Positions 33,290 to 43,784 of a DNA stretch of 64,000 nucleotides are shown piece after piece (positions within the stretch are counted from its first letter, which is position 1; every line of letters starts with the position of its first letter). Source of the stretch: Notospermus geniculatus. Lineage: Eukaryota > Nemertea > Pilidiophora > Heteronemertea > Lineidae. Under the pieces are notes generated by a model. The model saw only the letters and a list, made by a program, of their open reading frames with translations. It was not told where the DNA came from and searched no databases. The stretch is taken from assembly GCA_002633025.1 (NCBI GenBank), contig NMRB01002426.1, positions 21,066-85,065 on the forward strand, given 5' to 3'. The translations under genes and the position numbers were made by a program.

Positions 33290-33577
33290 CAAAATTTTAT
33301 CAATCGTCTCAAATTACATGCTTGTGCATTTCCACGCCCCCTTCTCTGCTGTTGTAAATTTTGATCCTCTCAGGCCCACACATGTACCATGATAACATTG
33401 TATTCATCACATTGGATCCAGCGACGTACTCCCGAGCCAACAGTTTTACAGTTTTGGCAAACAACTGCTCTAGTTGCCACAGGCAAAGTTGCTTTCTGCT
33501 CCTCCTTCTTTCTGCCTTCTCTCGTTCCTCTTTCTCATGTCTGTCTTCTTCGTCCTTTTCTTTTGTGAACTGCTCTG
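33290..33577 (-). pseudogene. PHD-finger region, array 2 unit 2
   Basis: Same coding DNA on minus as 35168-35386, with a 4-5 bp deletion near 33392 relative to the others ('catgataacattg') that breaks the frame. Confidence 0.4.
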
Positions 33578-33754
33578 CACTGTGGCGATTTAGGCGGGCG
33601 AATCCCGCGAACTAGAATGAAATGGTCCATGGACCATGTGCTCACCCCTTCGGACGTTTAGTGTAATGACAGAGAGAGGCATGTACATGGTCCATGGACC
33701 ATGGACCATTTCATTCCAGTTCGCGGGGATTCGCCCGTCTAAGTCACCAATGTG
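33578..33754. repeat. Palindromic hairpin, copy E
   Basis: Same structure as copy A, with the arm reading GGGGATTCGCCC on the right as in copy C. Confidence 0.6.
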
Positions 33755-33759
33755 TCATA

Positions 33760-34375
33760 TCAGAGCATCACAAGTTAGGCATGAGAGATTCATAGCAGTG
33801 TTACCTGTTCGGCCACCAAGTGACTCCATGACGCTCAATATCTTCCATTTCAGCTACAAAGTCATGGAGATATTTCTCTATGTCAAGGGGTTTTTTTTCT
33901 CCGCAAAATAACCCAATGATAAAAATCGTACTTTCTATCGGCTCAACAATCCTTCCTAAAATTGGCCAAAATTGTACATTCGAACTCTTGTACAGAGGCA
34001 GACCATCTATATTTACTTGAACATGTATAGCTACCACTGGATCAACTTCATCACTGGATATACAATCGAAATGCCCTTGGAAATTCCAAAATGATAGTAC
34101 GACCCACCAGGAATGCTCTTTATGTCATAATTTCGCGAAGTCTGAAGGAGGCTTCTTGTATCCTTTGGCACATGTGCACACTGACCGAGTCTGAACAATG
34201 CCACGAAAAAAGCTGTGCTTTGGAAAACTCGGCGTTCAATTTCCCGAACTTCATGCACTAAATTTGTGACTGAACTACATATTTTTGTTCTGTACCTAAA
34301 AATCTGTTGAAAATCGGATGATGATGATTGGCAATTTAATGGATTGTTCTGAGGTCTCAGCCTGGCTGTACACAA
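33760..34375 (-). pseudogene. Transposase-like fragment, array 2 unit 2
   Basis: ORFs 34031-34375 and 33801-34037 overlap in different frames: the first gives the N-terminal half (VTNLVHEVREIERR, GGSYYHFGISKGIS), the second gives VNIDGLPLYKSS, FWPILGRI, FIIGLFCGEKKP and LHDFVAEMEDIE. A frameshift near 34035 separates them. FWPILGRI and the EKYLHDF spacing look closer to the ancestral form than in 2572-3186. Confidence 0.5.
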
Positions 34376-34562
34376 AGGAAAATGGCGACTGATTCCGCAC
34401 TGAATGCTGAATGAATGTTAAAATTAACTGGGAACAGAAATAATAACTGCATAACATCATTTCTATTGCAAAAAATATATATAAATTATAAAAAATCAGG
34501 TGATTTTTAAATGCCCGATAAAGGGATGTCACGATAAAACTGCTTATTTTCCTTTACCAATG

Positions 34563-34868
34563 CCAATATTGGGCCATTATCGGCAGGACACCTATGGCGT
34601 GCAATATTGCCAGTATTTAGCCAATAATAGGGCCAATATTGTGAATATTGGCTACACTGGAGATTTTTTATAATTTCCGGGTAGTGAAAATACATGCAAA
34701 TATGCTAAATATATTAATATTGGTCCATTTTTGGACATTTGCTGGCACTATGCGCGATGTGTGTGCAATTTTTACAATATCAAGCCAATATTGGCTGAGT
34801 ATTGGCAAAATTGGCCCAATATTGGCCAACATTAGCCAATACAAGCCCAATATTGGGCCAATATTGTG
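34563..34868. repeat. CCAATATTGG palindrome array, copy 4
   Basis: Perfect decamers at about 34563, 34792, 34815 and 34847. It lies upstream of the minus-strand fragment 33760-34375, the same arrangement as in the other units. Confidence 0.65.
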
Positions 34869-35167
34869 TGCTGTCTGGGTATGAAATGTGCCAAGCAAAA
34901 GGCAAAATAATTCTGAACTTCAACCTACGTGAAAACTACTTGAAAAGTGGGTCAAATTAAAACCCTGTTATATCCTCAATAGATAGACCTGCGATAAACA
35001 TTTGGAGATGGTCCGGTCATAAATTCAGGAGTTATTGCACTTTGGGGGGGGGGTTGGCTACCTTGAGGATCAAACCGGAACGAAACTGGAACAAAATTTT
35101 TAGATCAATAGCGGTTACGATATGCACAGCAAGCACCAAAAGTCCAAATTTTATCAATCGTCTCAAA

Positions 35168-35592
35168 TTACATGCAGCTTGTGCATTTCCACGCTCCTTT
35201 CTCTGCTGTTTTAAATTTTGATCCTCTCAGGCCCACACATGTACCATGATACCAAACATTGCATTCATCACATTGGATCCAGCGACGTACTCCCGAGCCA
35301 ACAGTTTTACAGTTCTGGCAAACAACTGCTCGAGTTGCCACAGGCAAAGTTGCTTTCTGCTCCTCCTTACTACTATATTTTCTCACTTACGATTTCTTCT
35401 TTTGTTTCTGGTCGTCTTCCACTTTTGTTAATTTTCTTTCTTCCTTTTCTCGTTCCTCCTTCTCACGTCTGTCGTCTTCTTCCTTATTTTTTTCAACTGC
35501 ACAGACAGTCTTCTCTCTTTCTCTTTCTTCCTTCTCTCGTTCCTCTTTCTCACGTCTGTCTTTTTTATCATTTTCTTTTCTCAACTGCTCTG
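35168..35592 (-). pseudogene. Charged coil plus best-preserved PHD finger
   Basis: Minus ORF 35387-35653 gives the charged part (REKEEREKEERE, EDDQKQKKKS). After a stop at the boundary, ORF 35168-35386 gives CQNCKTVGSG, WIQCDECNVWYHGTCVGL and WKCTSC, a textbook C4HC3 PHD finger including the aromatic WYH. It is the best copy for building a domain model. PHD fingers read histone H3 tails and are also found in transposon proteins. Its position at the 3' end of a repeat unit favours a transposon protein. Confidence 0.6.
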
Positions 35593-35730
35593 CACTGTGG
35601 TGATGTCGGCGGGCGAATCCCCGCGAACTAGAATGAAATGGTCCATTGACCATGTGCTCACCCCTTTGGACATAATAGTGTAATGACAGAGAGAGGCATG
35701 TTCATGGTCCATTGACCATTTCATTCTAGC
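35593..35730. repeat. Palindromic hairpin, copy F (truncated)
   Basis: The right arm ends at 'tcattctagc' and the GATTCGCCC part is missing. Array 2 ends here. Confidence 0.5.
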
Positions 35731-35835
35731 TAACTTGATGACTCATGCACTCACTGTGCTGCACACATCAGCGTCACTGGCCCAGATTTCCCGCCAAAAG
35801 ATCGTTGATGACCAATGCGGCTATGAAGTGAGATC

Positions 35836-38464
35836 AGTTATTTTAAAGTAAATATCTCCTTGCTGTAAGAAATGTAGCTAGGGTATCCGCTAGATATCTT
35901 GAGTAGCATACATCAAACGAATAGAACACCGCCATTAGTGTTGCCAGTGCAGAGGCAACAGTTGGGAGGCCACCATCCGTGATCTGCATCCCAACCATCT
36001 GAATATTCATACTTGCATCTGCCGTCAGTAAAGCGCTTCCTACAACAAAACATATACAAATATACAACTAAAAGATCACTATTTTAAAATTCACTAAAAA
36101 AATGCTGACTTGAAAAATTCACTATTTTTCAATTCAGACATTCAAAATTCGTACTATAAAATAACTGATTACTTTCCAAATAAATGGTATTTGAAAGGTT
36201 CACAGCAGGCCAGTTGGCCAACACTCGATATCAATTCTGCATCATCATTGGTAACTGTACGCATAAAAGTAAATAAAGTCAGCCAATCATAAAGTGTAAT
36301 CAAAAACAATTCCCTCCGCTCATGTTCAGATGGTTCTGGCCACTGATGCCCTCACCTTGTCAATTCTGTACAGCATTTCAGGGTTCTCTTGGAACCAGGC
36401 TGGAATCAGGAGTGCAGCAGCACTAACTTCCAAAGCTGAAAAAGAGGTCAGATAATCAATAAAGGTATGTGAAGCACATGCATATTACAATATATTTTAT
36501 CTGGTTTAAACCTCCCGTAAAATCTTCAGAACTTGTTGTCCACCACCCTAGATTCTCCATTGTCGGGAGTTGTACTTGCAAAGGAATGAAATCAAAAGAC
36601 CTCACCGTTTTTCTCGTTCTCTTCCAAAACATCATCCTTGGCCATCTGCAGCTGCTTCATCACCTCCGTCTTACAACGTGAGTCTGGTGATCGTTCCAAT
36701 ATCTCGCAAGCGTAATTGGCAAGTGTTGATGAAATCCTATCAACATCTAGATCAAATCGGACGGACTTCTAGAAAAAATAACCCCCACAGGGATTCAATA
36801 TTCAAATATTCAATGTACTGTCGGTTCTGTATGTTGGTTGCAGAGGTAACCACTGCCGCTTCTTGATGATGTTACAACGTTCACTATATATTAATTTGTT
36901 TGCAGGAACATTCCAATTCCGGGTAATATCCGTCAGTTTGATTTTTGTAATTTCATTTCTAAGAATAGCACTCGTCGCCATGCGGACTCTGTCCCCTGGA
37001 ACATAACCCACAGTTTTCTCTTTCCCATCCAGCGTAACCTTCACTACCAAAGCATTACAATCTTTGATGTTGCCAGGCTCGTGCATGATTAGAGTTTCAA
37101 CTTGTCGCCCTCCACTCTTTTTCAAACTTTCGTGTCTCTCATCACCATACGTGCTACCAGCCAAAATGAAATTGATACCAAACTCTTCATCTTCATCATC
37201 ACTTCAATCCTCTGGCACGTCTCCACATACGTCATCACATTCTCCCATGCCACTACTTCTCCCATCATTTACCACTGTTCTGGAATAAGGCTGCATAATG
37301 ATACTGGTATTTTCACCCGCCATGGAAATACAATTGCATTTAATCCTTCTCTCGTCGAAATCCACAGTGGGCAGTGCAGAATTGTCAGTGAATGACACAT
37401 CACGTGCGACTTCCAACGACTTCAGTAGTGAGGATACTGTACTTGCATATTAAAACACCCGCAGGAGTAGCCTTAAATAAATGAAAGGAATGCCCGAATA
37501 CAAATCTGGGGAAGGCATGTCTTGGATTCATTCATATTGAAAACATGAAACCAACATCGTGCCCATGTAATATGGTAATAGCAAAATGGGTGGATATGAA
37601 GCCAATCCGGCATAACTCCGCGACCACAGTATGTCTAGTGTACATCAATTCTCATGTACACTTTATGTAAATATCAGTACAATGAAGATCATCAGATTAC
37701 ATGAAAATATCATTAACAACAATGTTGGTCTTAAATTATTTGAAACGGCGGAGACAACATGACTTCTCCGCAAAGACAGATGCTGATTATGATCAAGAAT
37801 TATTTAATTTGTCACATTTCTTTCACTTCAATCTTGTGAGTACATATGTATTTCAGATTTAAACTTACTTACCATGATCATTAGCTTGGACGGCTTTTCT
37901 TACTTTCTCATTGGCCTCCTCTAATGCCAACGACAATTTAGTTATTTCTGCAAATAAATGCATGATGTACTTGTTTGGTAAATAAATTCAACCAACACAG
38001 ATGCTATTTCATTTGGCAATGGTGCAGTTATTCGCTTTTAAATGTTATTTAGCCTTGAACATTACATACCATACTTTACGATTGTTTTTTTCCTTGATTT
38101 CGGTATCAATGGTATATTCCAAGAATTTCTTCTCTTCTTTTAATTGTTTTACTTATTCCTTAAAATTTTCTGCTTCGTCCTTTAGTTCTTGAAGTTGGCA
38201 TAGCGTTTTTCTTGGTCTCTTTTCTGCCACCGTTGGATAGCCCTTTACGTTTGATGGTATTGGAATTTTGAACATGCTATGAGTTTCTTTTTTTTGTCTG
38301 CCAAATGTAAGTGGCGTATTATTGTCCCTATTTAAGCACACCGTGAATTTACCTTGCAATCTTACACTTGATTTCTGCTGATCTTCAGCCTCCATGCTGC
38401 TCTCCTCTTGTTCTTCATCTGAGGAAAGGAGCTGTTTCCTTAAGGAACGATTGTACCAAGTCAT
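35836..38464 (-). pseudogene. HIRAN-domain multi-exon gene, copy 1
   Basis: Minus-strand exons in order: charged N-terminal part with SSDEEQEESS and KTLCQLQELKDEAE (38153-38464); coiled-coil exon (37873-37947, bounded by TTTGCAG and GTAAGTAAG) reading ITKLSLALEEANEKV; HIRAN exon (36802-37416) with AGSTYGDERHES, LIMHEPGN, DCNALVVKV and VGYVPGDRV; exon 36606-36768 (DLDVDRISSTLANYA) ending GTGAGG; exon 36356-36435 (SAAALLIPAWFQENP), whose phase fits the previous one; last exon 35843-36040 (SALLTADASM, TVASALATLMAVFYSF). HIRAN domains, as in HLTF, bind DNA 3' ends. A TGA interrupts the acidic segment before HIRAN (near 37206), and the last exon lacks the C terminus present in copy 3. Confidence 0.55.
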
Positions 38465-38539
38465 TTTTTAGGTATTAATTGTTGGGCAGTTGTATTAAAA
38501 ATGGATGGAATATGTAGTTTATACATCACTCTAAATTGT

Positions 38540-40020
38540 GGAAGCGGAAAACAGGAACATTCCAATTCCGGGTAATATCCGTCAGTTTGATTTTTGTAAT
38601 TTCATTTTTAAGGATATCACTCGTCACCATCCGGAATCTGTCCCCGGGAACATAACCACAGTTTTCCCCGCCCCATCCAATTAACCTTCACTACCAAAGC
38701 ATTGCAATCTTTAATGTTGCCAGGCTCGTGCATGATTAGAGTTTCAACTTGTTGCCCTCTACTCTTTTTCAAACTTTCCTGTCTCTCATCATCATACGTG
38801 CTACCAGCCAAAATGAAACCGATACCAAACTCTTCATCTTCATCATCACTTGAATCCTCTGGCACGTCTCCACATACGTCATCACATTCTCCCATACCAC
38901 TGCTTCTCCCATCATTTACCACTCTTCCGGAATAAGGTTGCATAATGATACTGGTATTTTCACCCGCCATGGAAATACAATTGCATTTATTTTAATCCTT
39001 CTCTCGTCGAAATCCAGTGGGCAGTGCAGAATTGTCAGTGAATGACACATCACGTGTGACTTCCAACGACTTCAGTAGTGAGGATACTGTACTTGCATAT
39101 TAAAACACCCTCACACTCCTTCCCTTCGGGAGAAAGGTACTGAAAAAAACTTGATCTCAGAGTAATTCTGTTAAAAATGAGGAGTATTGTTTGTATATGT
39201 ATGTCTACGCGTGTATATGTCTAGTGTATAATATAAACATCAATTCTCATGTACACTGTATGTAAATATCAGTACAATGAAGATCATCAAATTACATGAA
39301 AATATCATTAACAACAATGTTGGTCTTAAATTATTTGAAACGGCGGAGACAACATGACTTCTCCGCAACACAGACGCTGATTATGATCAAGAATTATTTA
39401 ATTTGTCACATTTCTTTCACTTCAATCTTGTGAGTACATACCGGTATGTATTTCAGATTTAAACTTACTTACCATGATCATTAGCTTGGGTGGCTTTTCT
39501 TACTTTCTCATTGGCCTCCTCTAATGCCAACGACAATTTAGTTATTTCTGCAAATAAATGCATGATGTACTTGTTTGGTTAATAAATTCAACCCACACAG
39601 ATGCTATTTCATTTGGCAATGGTGCAGTTATTCGCTTTTAAATGTTATTTAGCCTTGAACATTACATACCATACTTTACGATTGTTTTTTCCTTGATTTC
39701 GGTATCAATGGTATATTCCAAGAATTTCTTCTCTTCTTTTAATTGTTTTACTTATTCCTTAAGATTTTCTACTTCGTCCTTTAGTTCTTGAAGTTGGCAT
39801 AGCGTTTTTCTTTGTCTCTTTTCTGCCACCGTTGGATAGCCCTTTGCGTTTGATGGTATTGGAATTTCGAACATGCTATGAGTTTCTTTTTTTTGTCTGC
39901 CAAATGTAAGTGGCGTATTATTGTCCCTATTTAAGCACACCGTGAATTTACCTTGCAATCTTACACTTGATTTCTGCTGATCTTCAGCCTCCATGCTGCT
40001 CTCCTCTTGTTCTTCATCTG
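38540..40020 (-). pseudogene. HIRAN-domain gene, copy 2 (tandem, truncated)
   Basis: N-terminal exon 39752-40020 (acceptor TTCCTCAG at its start; MEAEDQQKSSVRLQG, then RLQG..TVCLNRDNN), coiled-coil exon 39473-39547 and HIRAN exon 38540-38970. The acidic segment is intact here (VCGDVPEDSSDDEDEE), where copies 1 and 3 have TGA, but a frameshift inside HIRAN turns VKVTLDGK into VKVNWMGRG. The copy stops inside or just after HIRAN and abuts copy 1 head to tail, as expected from unequal crossing-over. Confidence 0.55.
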
Positions 40021-42055
40021 AGGAAATTTCTGAAATGTGTAAATTGCATGTTGTTACCGGTACTATTCATTTTCTCTGTTCCACTTTCAATGTTCTAGTT
40101 ATTATATTTTTTCATTACCATGTTCCTTATGCATGTTCATTCACACCAGGTCACTCTGATGTTACATTCCATCTTATTAATCATATGATAAGCCTGACAA
40201 TACTTAGTGGTGATTTCTTAACAATGCAACCAGCTTCCAAGTGTGTTTCATTGTTTTGTTGCTCACATACCTTCTTGTTGAATATTATTGATCATTTCGT
40301 CTGAAATGGAAAGGAAATATTTTGGTGCTGAAATTGTAATAATTCCTTTTTATACCAATTCCTACCGGCATATTTTCAAAAATACCAACAATATCAGTAA
40401 TGTAAACGTTTCCATAAATTGGTCAGTGTCATAATCCATCATGTCCATAGCAAAAACAGAGAGAACCAAGTATTTTGGCATTGTTACATTTGTTGGTTAT
40501 AATTAGAGGACCAGGTAGACATGGAAATAGACTGACCATCACCATGAGTGTAATCAGCTCCGATTTTCAGGAGAATCCTGGACTTCGAGATCATCTTAAA
40601 CTTCAGGTGATGCCAACATGATGAACAGATTTATCATGTCAGGGAGTGATAGGGTTAACATTCCTAATTAATGGCACGCCTGTTTCGTCTCATGATAGCC
40701 AGCTGGAGCCCTGTTTTGAATAACTTAATAAGTTAATATTCAACTGTTTCATTATAGTAGAAATCATAATGTATAATTTATTCCATTTCATGATTTAGAT
40801 GCATGTACTCGTCCGTACAGTCAATTTTTTGAGTGCCCATGGCAGAGCGCTTGCCCTTTTATTTACCCTTAGATTTGGATTTCGATTTGCATGTTGTGTG
40901 TGTCCTCGTGAAGTTGCTACAGTAAAACGGTATTAGTCAGTTCTTCCCCAGTGTCACATAGATTCCTCGGCATTTCTGGTGAACCCAAAAAGTACAGTTC
41001 TCCTCCTTGGTCACGAGTTAACATACCGGCATCCCAGCCAGAAGAAAGCGTCACTGGTTTTCTTGCAGACCCGGCAAGCTGTGTCCTCTTCTTGAGTGAC
41101 AACACGGTTCCTCGGGAAGGGGGACCACAGCAGCAGGAATGTCCTTAGTCGACCCGCAAAGGTCCTTTTTTACGGCAGATTTATTTTGCGCGCGGGAAAA
41201 TAATAGGCGATCGGGGCTCTCGACGAGGCTTCTCGAGTACCTCATTCGAGAAATCGGACACCTCGCACAAAAGTGCGTTTATCGAGAAGACCGTTCAAAT
41301 ACATCCACATAAACCATATATCGGTATTTAGCTAAGACATTGATGTGTCCATTAGCGTAATTTATTTTGGCATAAGGCAAACGAGTGAAGAGAAATCGTT
41401 TGAGAAATTTCGTCCTCCGCACAGAAGTGGAGGTCATTTGGAGCAGAGCGTTGTTAAAATCATCGCCATAACTCCATAAATAGATCAAACTCGCTAGCCC
41501 AGTGGTACGGCGTTCCGCGTTTTCGGTTTGCTCCACTTGTACCACTGGCTTCAAACGCCCTCATCACTTCTGCTCGGAATGAGCAGAATGAATAAAAACT
41601 GATCCACAGCTAGTTTTCCACCCTTATAAAATCATAATCGTACAGTCAAGTTTAGAAGTGTACCAAAACACCAAACACACCATGATTTTTTAACATTTGT
41701 TCATTATTTTGTGTTGCACTATTTTGCGGCGGATTACACGTGTGACTGTGATTCGGTTCGGTCGTTCCGGCAGAAATAGGTTCTGTTTTAGAAGCAACCA
41801 AATCGATGGACCAATCAGCTTCGTCGAATTTGATCACATGATTTTGTGAGTGTAAACATAACCACGTGCAACAAGGAATTTGAAGGCAGAGTCAGTAAGG
41901 TGAAACCGTCTGACCTCTGCGTTGGAGATTGTAAATAGATAAGTACTTGCCTGCAATAAAACCAGCAAAAATCTCCAATCTGTGTTAATTTCACACTTCG
42001 GCATGGTATTCCAAGTTTTTGTACGCAGTTTGAACAGCAGAATGTAACGATTCTC
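40021..42055. other. 2 kb without a recognisable gene
   Basis: Short ORFs at 40917-41245 and 41279-41554 have no recognisable domain. A short hairpin ('agcccagtggtac' with 'gtaccactggct') is at 41495-41550. No target duplications were seen. Confidence 0.3.
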
Positions 42056-42059
42056 ACAG

Positions 42060-42155
42060 CCACAACCTGGTTCCTTGGACGTCCCACCTGGCGCTGATTG
42101 ACGATTCTACCAGTCAGCGCCACCGTCGGAGCCCATGGAACCAAGTTAGACAATG
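42060..42155. repeat. Short foldback (CTGGTTCC / GGAACCAAG arms)
   Basis: 'acctggttccttggacg' pairs with the inverse of 'atggaaccaagtt', and 'tggcgctgattgac' with 'gtcagcgcca'. The ends resemble the TAGNCTGGTTCC family at 13564 and 62529, but no 9-bp duplication is present. The 202-residue minus ORF spanning it (41815-42423) is therefore suspect and not called. Confidence 0.5.
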
Positions 42156-42159
42156 AATA

Positions 42160-43180
42160 AAGTGAAGGAGATTTCTTGAAAATGTGGTTGTGTTTCGGGG
42201 TGATTTTCAACCCCTCAGACATGTGTGCATAAAACCACGCTTCGTATGTGGATTCTTCTATGTTATAACAACCCGAATGATCTTTGAAAATATTATTCCA
42301 AGAAAGTGTACGCACTTTGAAGAACGCCTGTTTTCGAAAGCACAAGGTTGCCTTTCGATCGATAACTCGGCCAAAACTGAACCGATTTGGGTGAAATTTT
42401 CGGCAACTTTGGTAGAGAAACATCCATCAACATGTAAACATCACGCCACCGTCAAACGTCTGACTAATCGTGCGTAATTAGTGATTGTTTTATAGCGTCT
42501 GCTACGCCTACGTCACTGCCTCGCTTTCGTTCAGTGATTTAGCAGTTAGTAACGCCAAATACCGCGGCTGACACGTCGTGGCGCTGTTCATACCTTTGCG
42601 GGTCGACTGTCCTGTTCAGGTTCAATCAGGCTCGGTTCAGTTAATGATAACTTCATCGTCCCCATCCAAATTATCAACTGTTACGACAACGTCTTCCACA
42701 GCTGGTACCTCTTCCATATGCGTTGGAGGAAACGGGGGGGGGGGGGTGAAGACGTACTCCTAGGTTTTACACCGAATGCCTATGACAAACTCGGTTGAAC
42801 CTTGAACTGAACCCTACTGCGGGTTCCAACCTCGATTTCTTCATTCTGGAAAAGCATGAATACAGACAAGGCGCAGAACATTAGGTCCTTAATTCCGAGC
42901 AAGGATTACAAAATTATACGAGAACTGTAATTGAGATTATGTCTCATCGGCATCAGGAACAGATGTATCACATTGCAATAAGGCGTACTAGCTGGTCCTC
43001 AAACATGTCACGTCCGTGACGCAATTAATTAGCAAACAGTGCATCACAACGAACTTAATTCATACAAGGGGCATAGAAGGACAAGAGCCTGACATGATGC
43101 GTATTACATCTTTCGAAAATTCGAAAATTTACATAAACAGCACTGAATATGTGAAAGAATGTCACGTCCGAGACCGAGGA
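42160..43180. other. No gene recognised; G-run
   Basis: A G-run at 42733-42746 within an otherwise unremarkable 1 kb. The ORFs here (42184-42477, 42578-42763, 43016-43201) show no domain. Confidence 0.3.
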
Positions 43181-43184
43181 GTCG

Positions 43185-43312
43185 CTGAAGTGGACAGGTG
43201 ACATTCATTGTTTTCTGCGCTCTTTCCGTGTCTTGATCATTGGATGGGAGTGTCAATAATTCCCTGAGGAAGCTGATCTTGGCGTGGATATCTTCGTTAA
43301 TTTCTGAGGAGA
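43185..43312 (-). pseudogene. Isolated copy of a HIRAN-gene upstream exon
   Basis: On minus, INEDIHAKISFLRELL continuing to SNDQDTERAQKT follows an acceptor-like CTCCTCAG. The same exon occurs at 50900-51033 upstream of HIRAN copy 3. No other exon of the gene is beside it here, so this is an orphan or transposed exon. Confidence 0.5.
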
Positions 43313-43360
43313 TGTGTCACTTCCCATGGCTTGGTCGCTATATTCTAGGGCATGTAGGGG

Positions 43361-43613
43361 TCGTATTCATGAAGCGGTTCCATCGTTAGAACCGTCTTAA
43401 GGCCCGTTTCCACAGAAGCGGTAGCGTGAGCGTTTTGACGCTTCGCCCATTGTTTGGAAGCAGAGCGGCGGAAAATAACAAAAGATTTGACGCATCACGC
43501 AGCGTGAAACGCGTCTGTGGAAACGAGCCTTTAGGCCGGTTCCAAGTAACGTGGTTGACCTTACTTGGAACCGGCCTAAGACGGTTCTAACGATAGAACC
43601 GCTTTATGATATA
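43361..43613. mobile_element. Foldback element holding a nested MITE
   Basis: Outer arms pair 'gcggttccatcgttagaacc' (43375) with 'ggttctaacgatagaaccgc' (43576). Without the insert at 43400-43530, the pairing continues through 'ggccggttccaagtaacg' into a 3-base loop. Its left end 'gtcgtattcat' resembles the GGGCCRTATTCA class. Confidence 0.7.
43400..43530. mobile_element. Nested Harbinger-like MITE, TTA target duplication
   Basis: Ends AGGCCCGTTTCCACAG and (inverted) AGGCTCGTTTCCACAG. TTA is repeated at 43397-43399 and 43531-43533, the TWA target type of PIF/Harbinger elements. Removing it restores the outer hairpin. Inside, GCGTGA/CACGC words add a second partial palindrome. Confidence 0.8.
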
Positions 43614-43633
43614 GAGGAATCCCACTGACGATT

Positions 43634-43757
43634 GTGACGTCACTGCCGCGACGAGATGCCGCCATGCTGGACGTCACGTCCAACGCATTCGTAGCTTCAG
43701 ATGACGTCCAACATGGCTGACGTGCGAATTATGACGTCAATGATGACGTCACGTGAA
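43634..43757. promoter_or_regulatory. Cluster of GACGTCA (CRE-like) words
   Basis: GACGTCA or GACGTCC occurs at about 43637, 43669, 43701, 43732 and 43744 within 125 bp, together with a GCCGCCATG word. A promoter is possible, but no gene is seen downstream on either strand, so function is speculative. Confidence 0.3.
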
Positions 43758-43784
43758 GTTCCTCTATAGATGAGATCAAACTTC

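Larger units (their letters stand above)
30955..35735 (-). repeat. Tandem array 2 of ~1.9 kb transposon-like units
   Basis: The conserved 'tatgaaatgtgcca' block starts at about 31098, 33035 and 34879 (spacings ~1.94 and 1.84 kb). Two complete units and one partial unit have the same internal order as array 1. The left edge includes 'ccaggagggcgccacc' as in unit 1 of array 1 (1657), and the right edge stops after the hairpin near 35730, as array 1 does near 8150. The arrays thus look like two copies of one tandem structure. Confidence 0.8.

Noticed and set aside
30955-35735. Array 2 as an assembly copy of array 1
   Set aside because: Units differ by many substitutions and indels (including the hairpin expansion at 31820-31845), so they are not one sequence placed twice; copy number still needs read support.
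37200-37210. TGA in HIRAN copies 1 and 3 as a selenocysteine codon
   Set aside because: Copy 2 has a serine codon there, the context is an acidic linker, and no SECIS-like element was evident.
41815-42423. A 202-residue minus-strand ORF
   Set aside because: It runs through a foldback (42060-42155), has no recognisable domain, and overlaps an opposite ORF.
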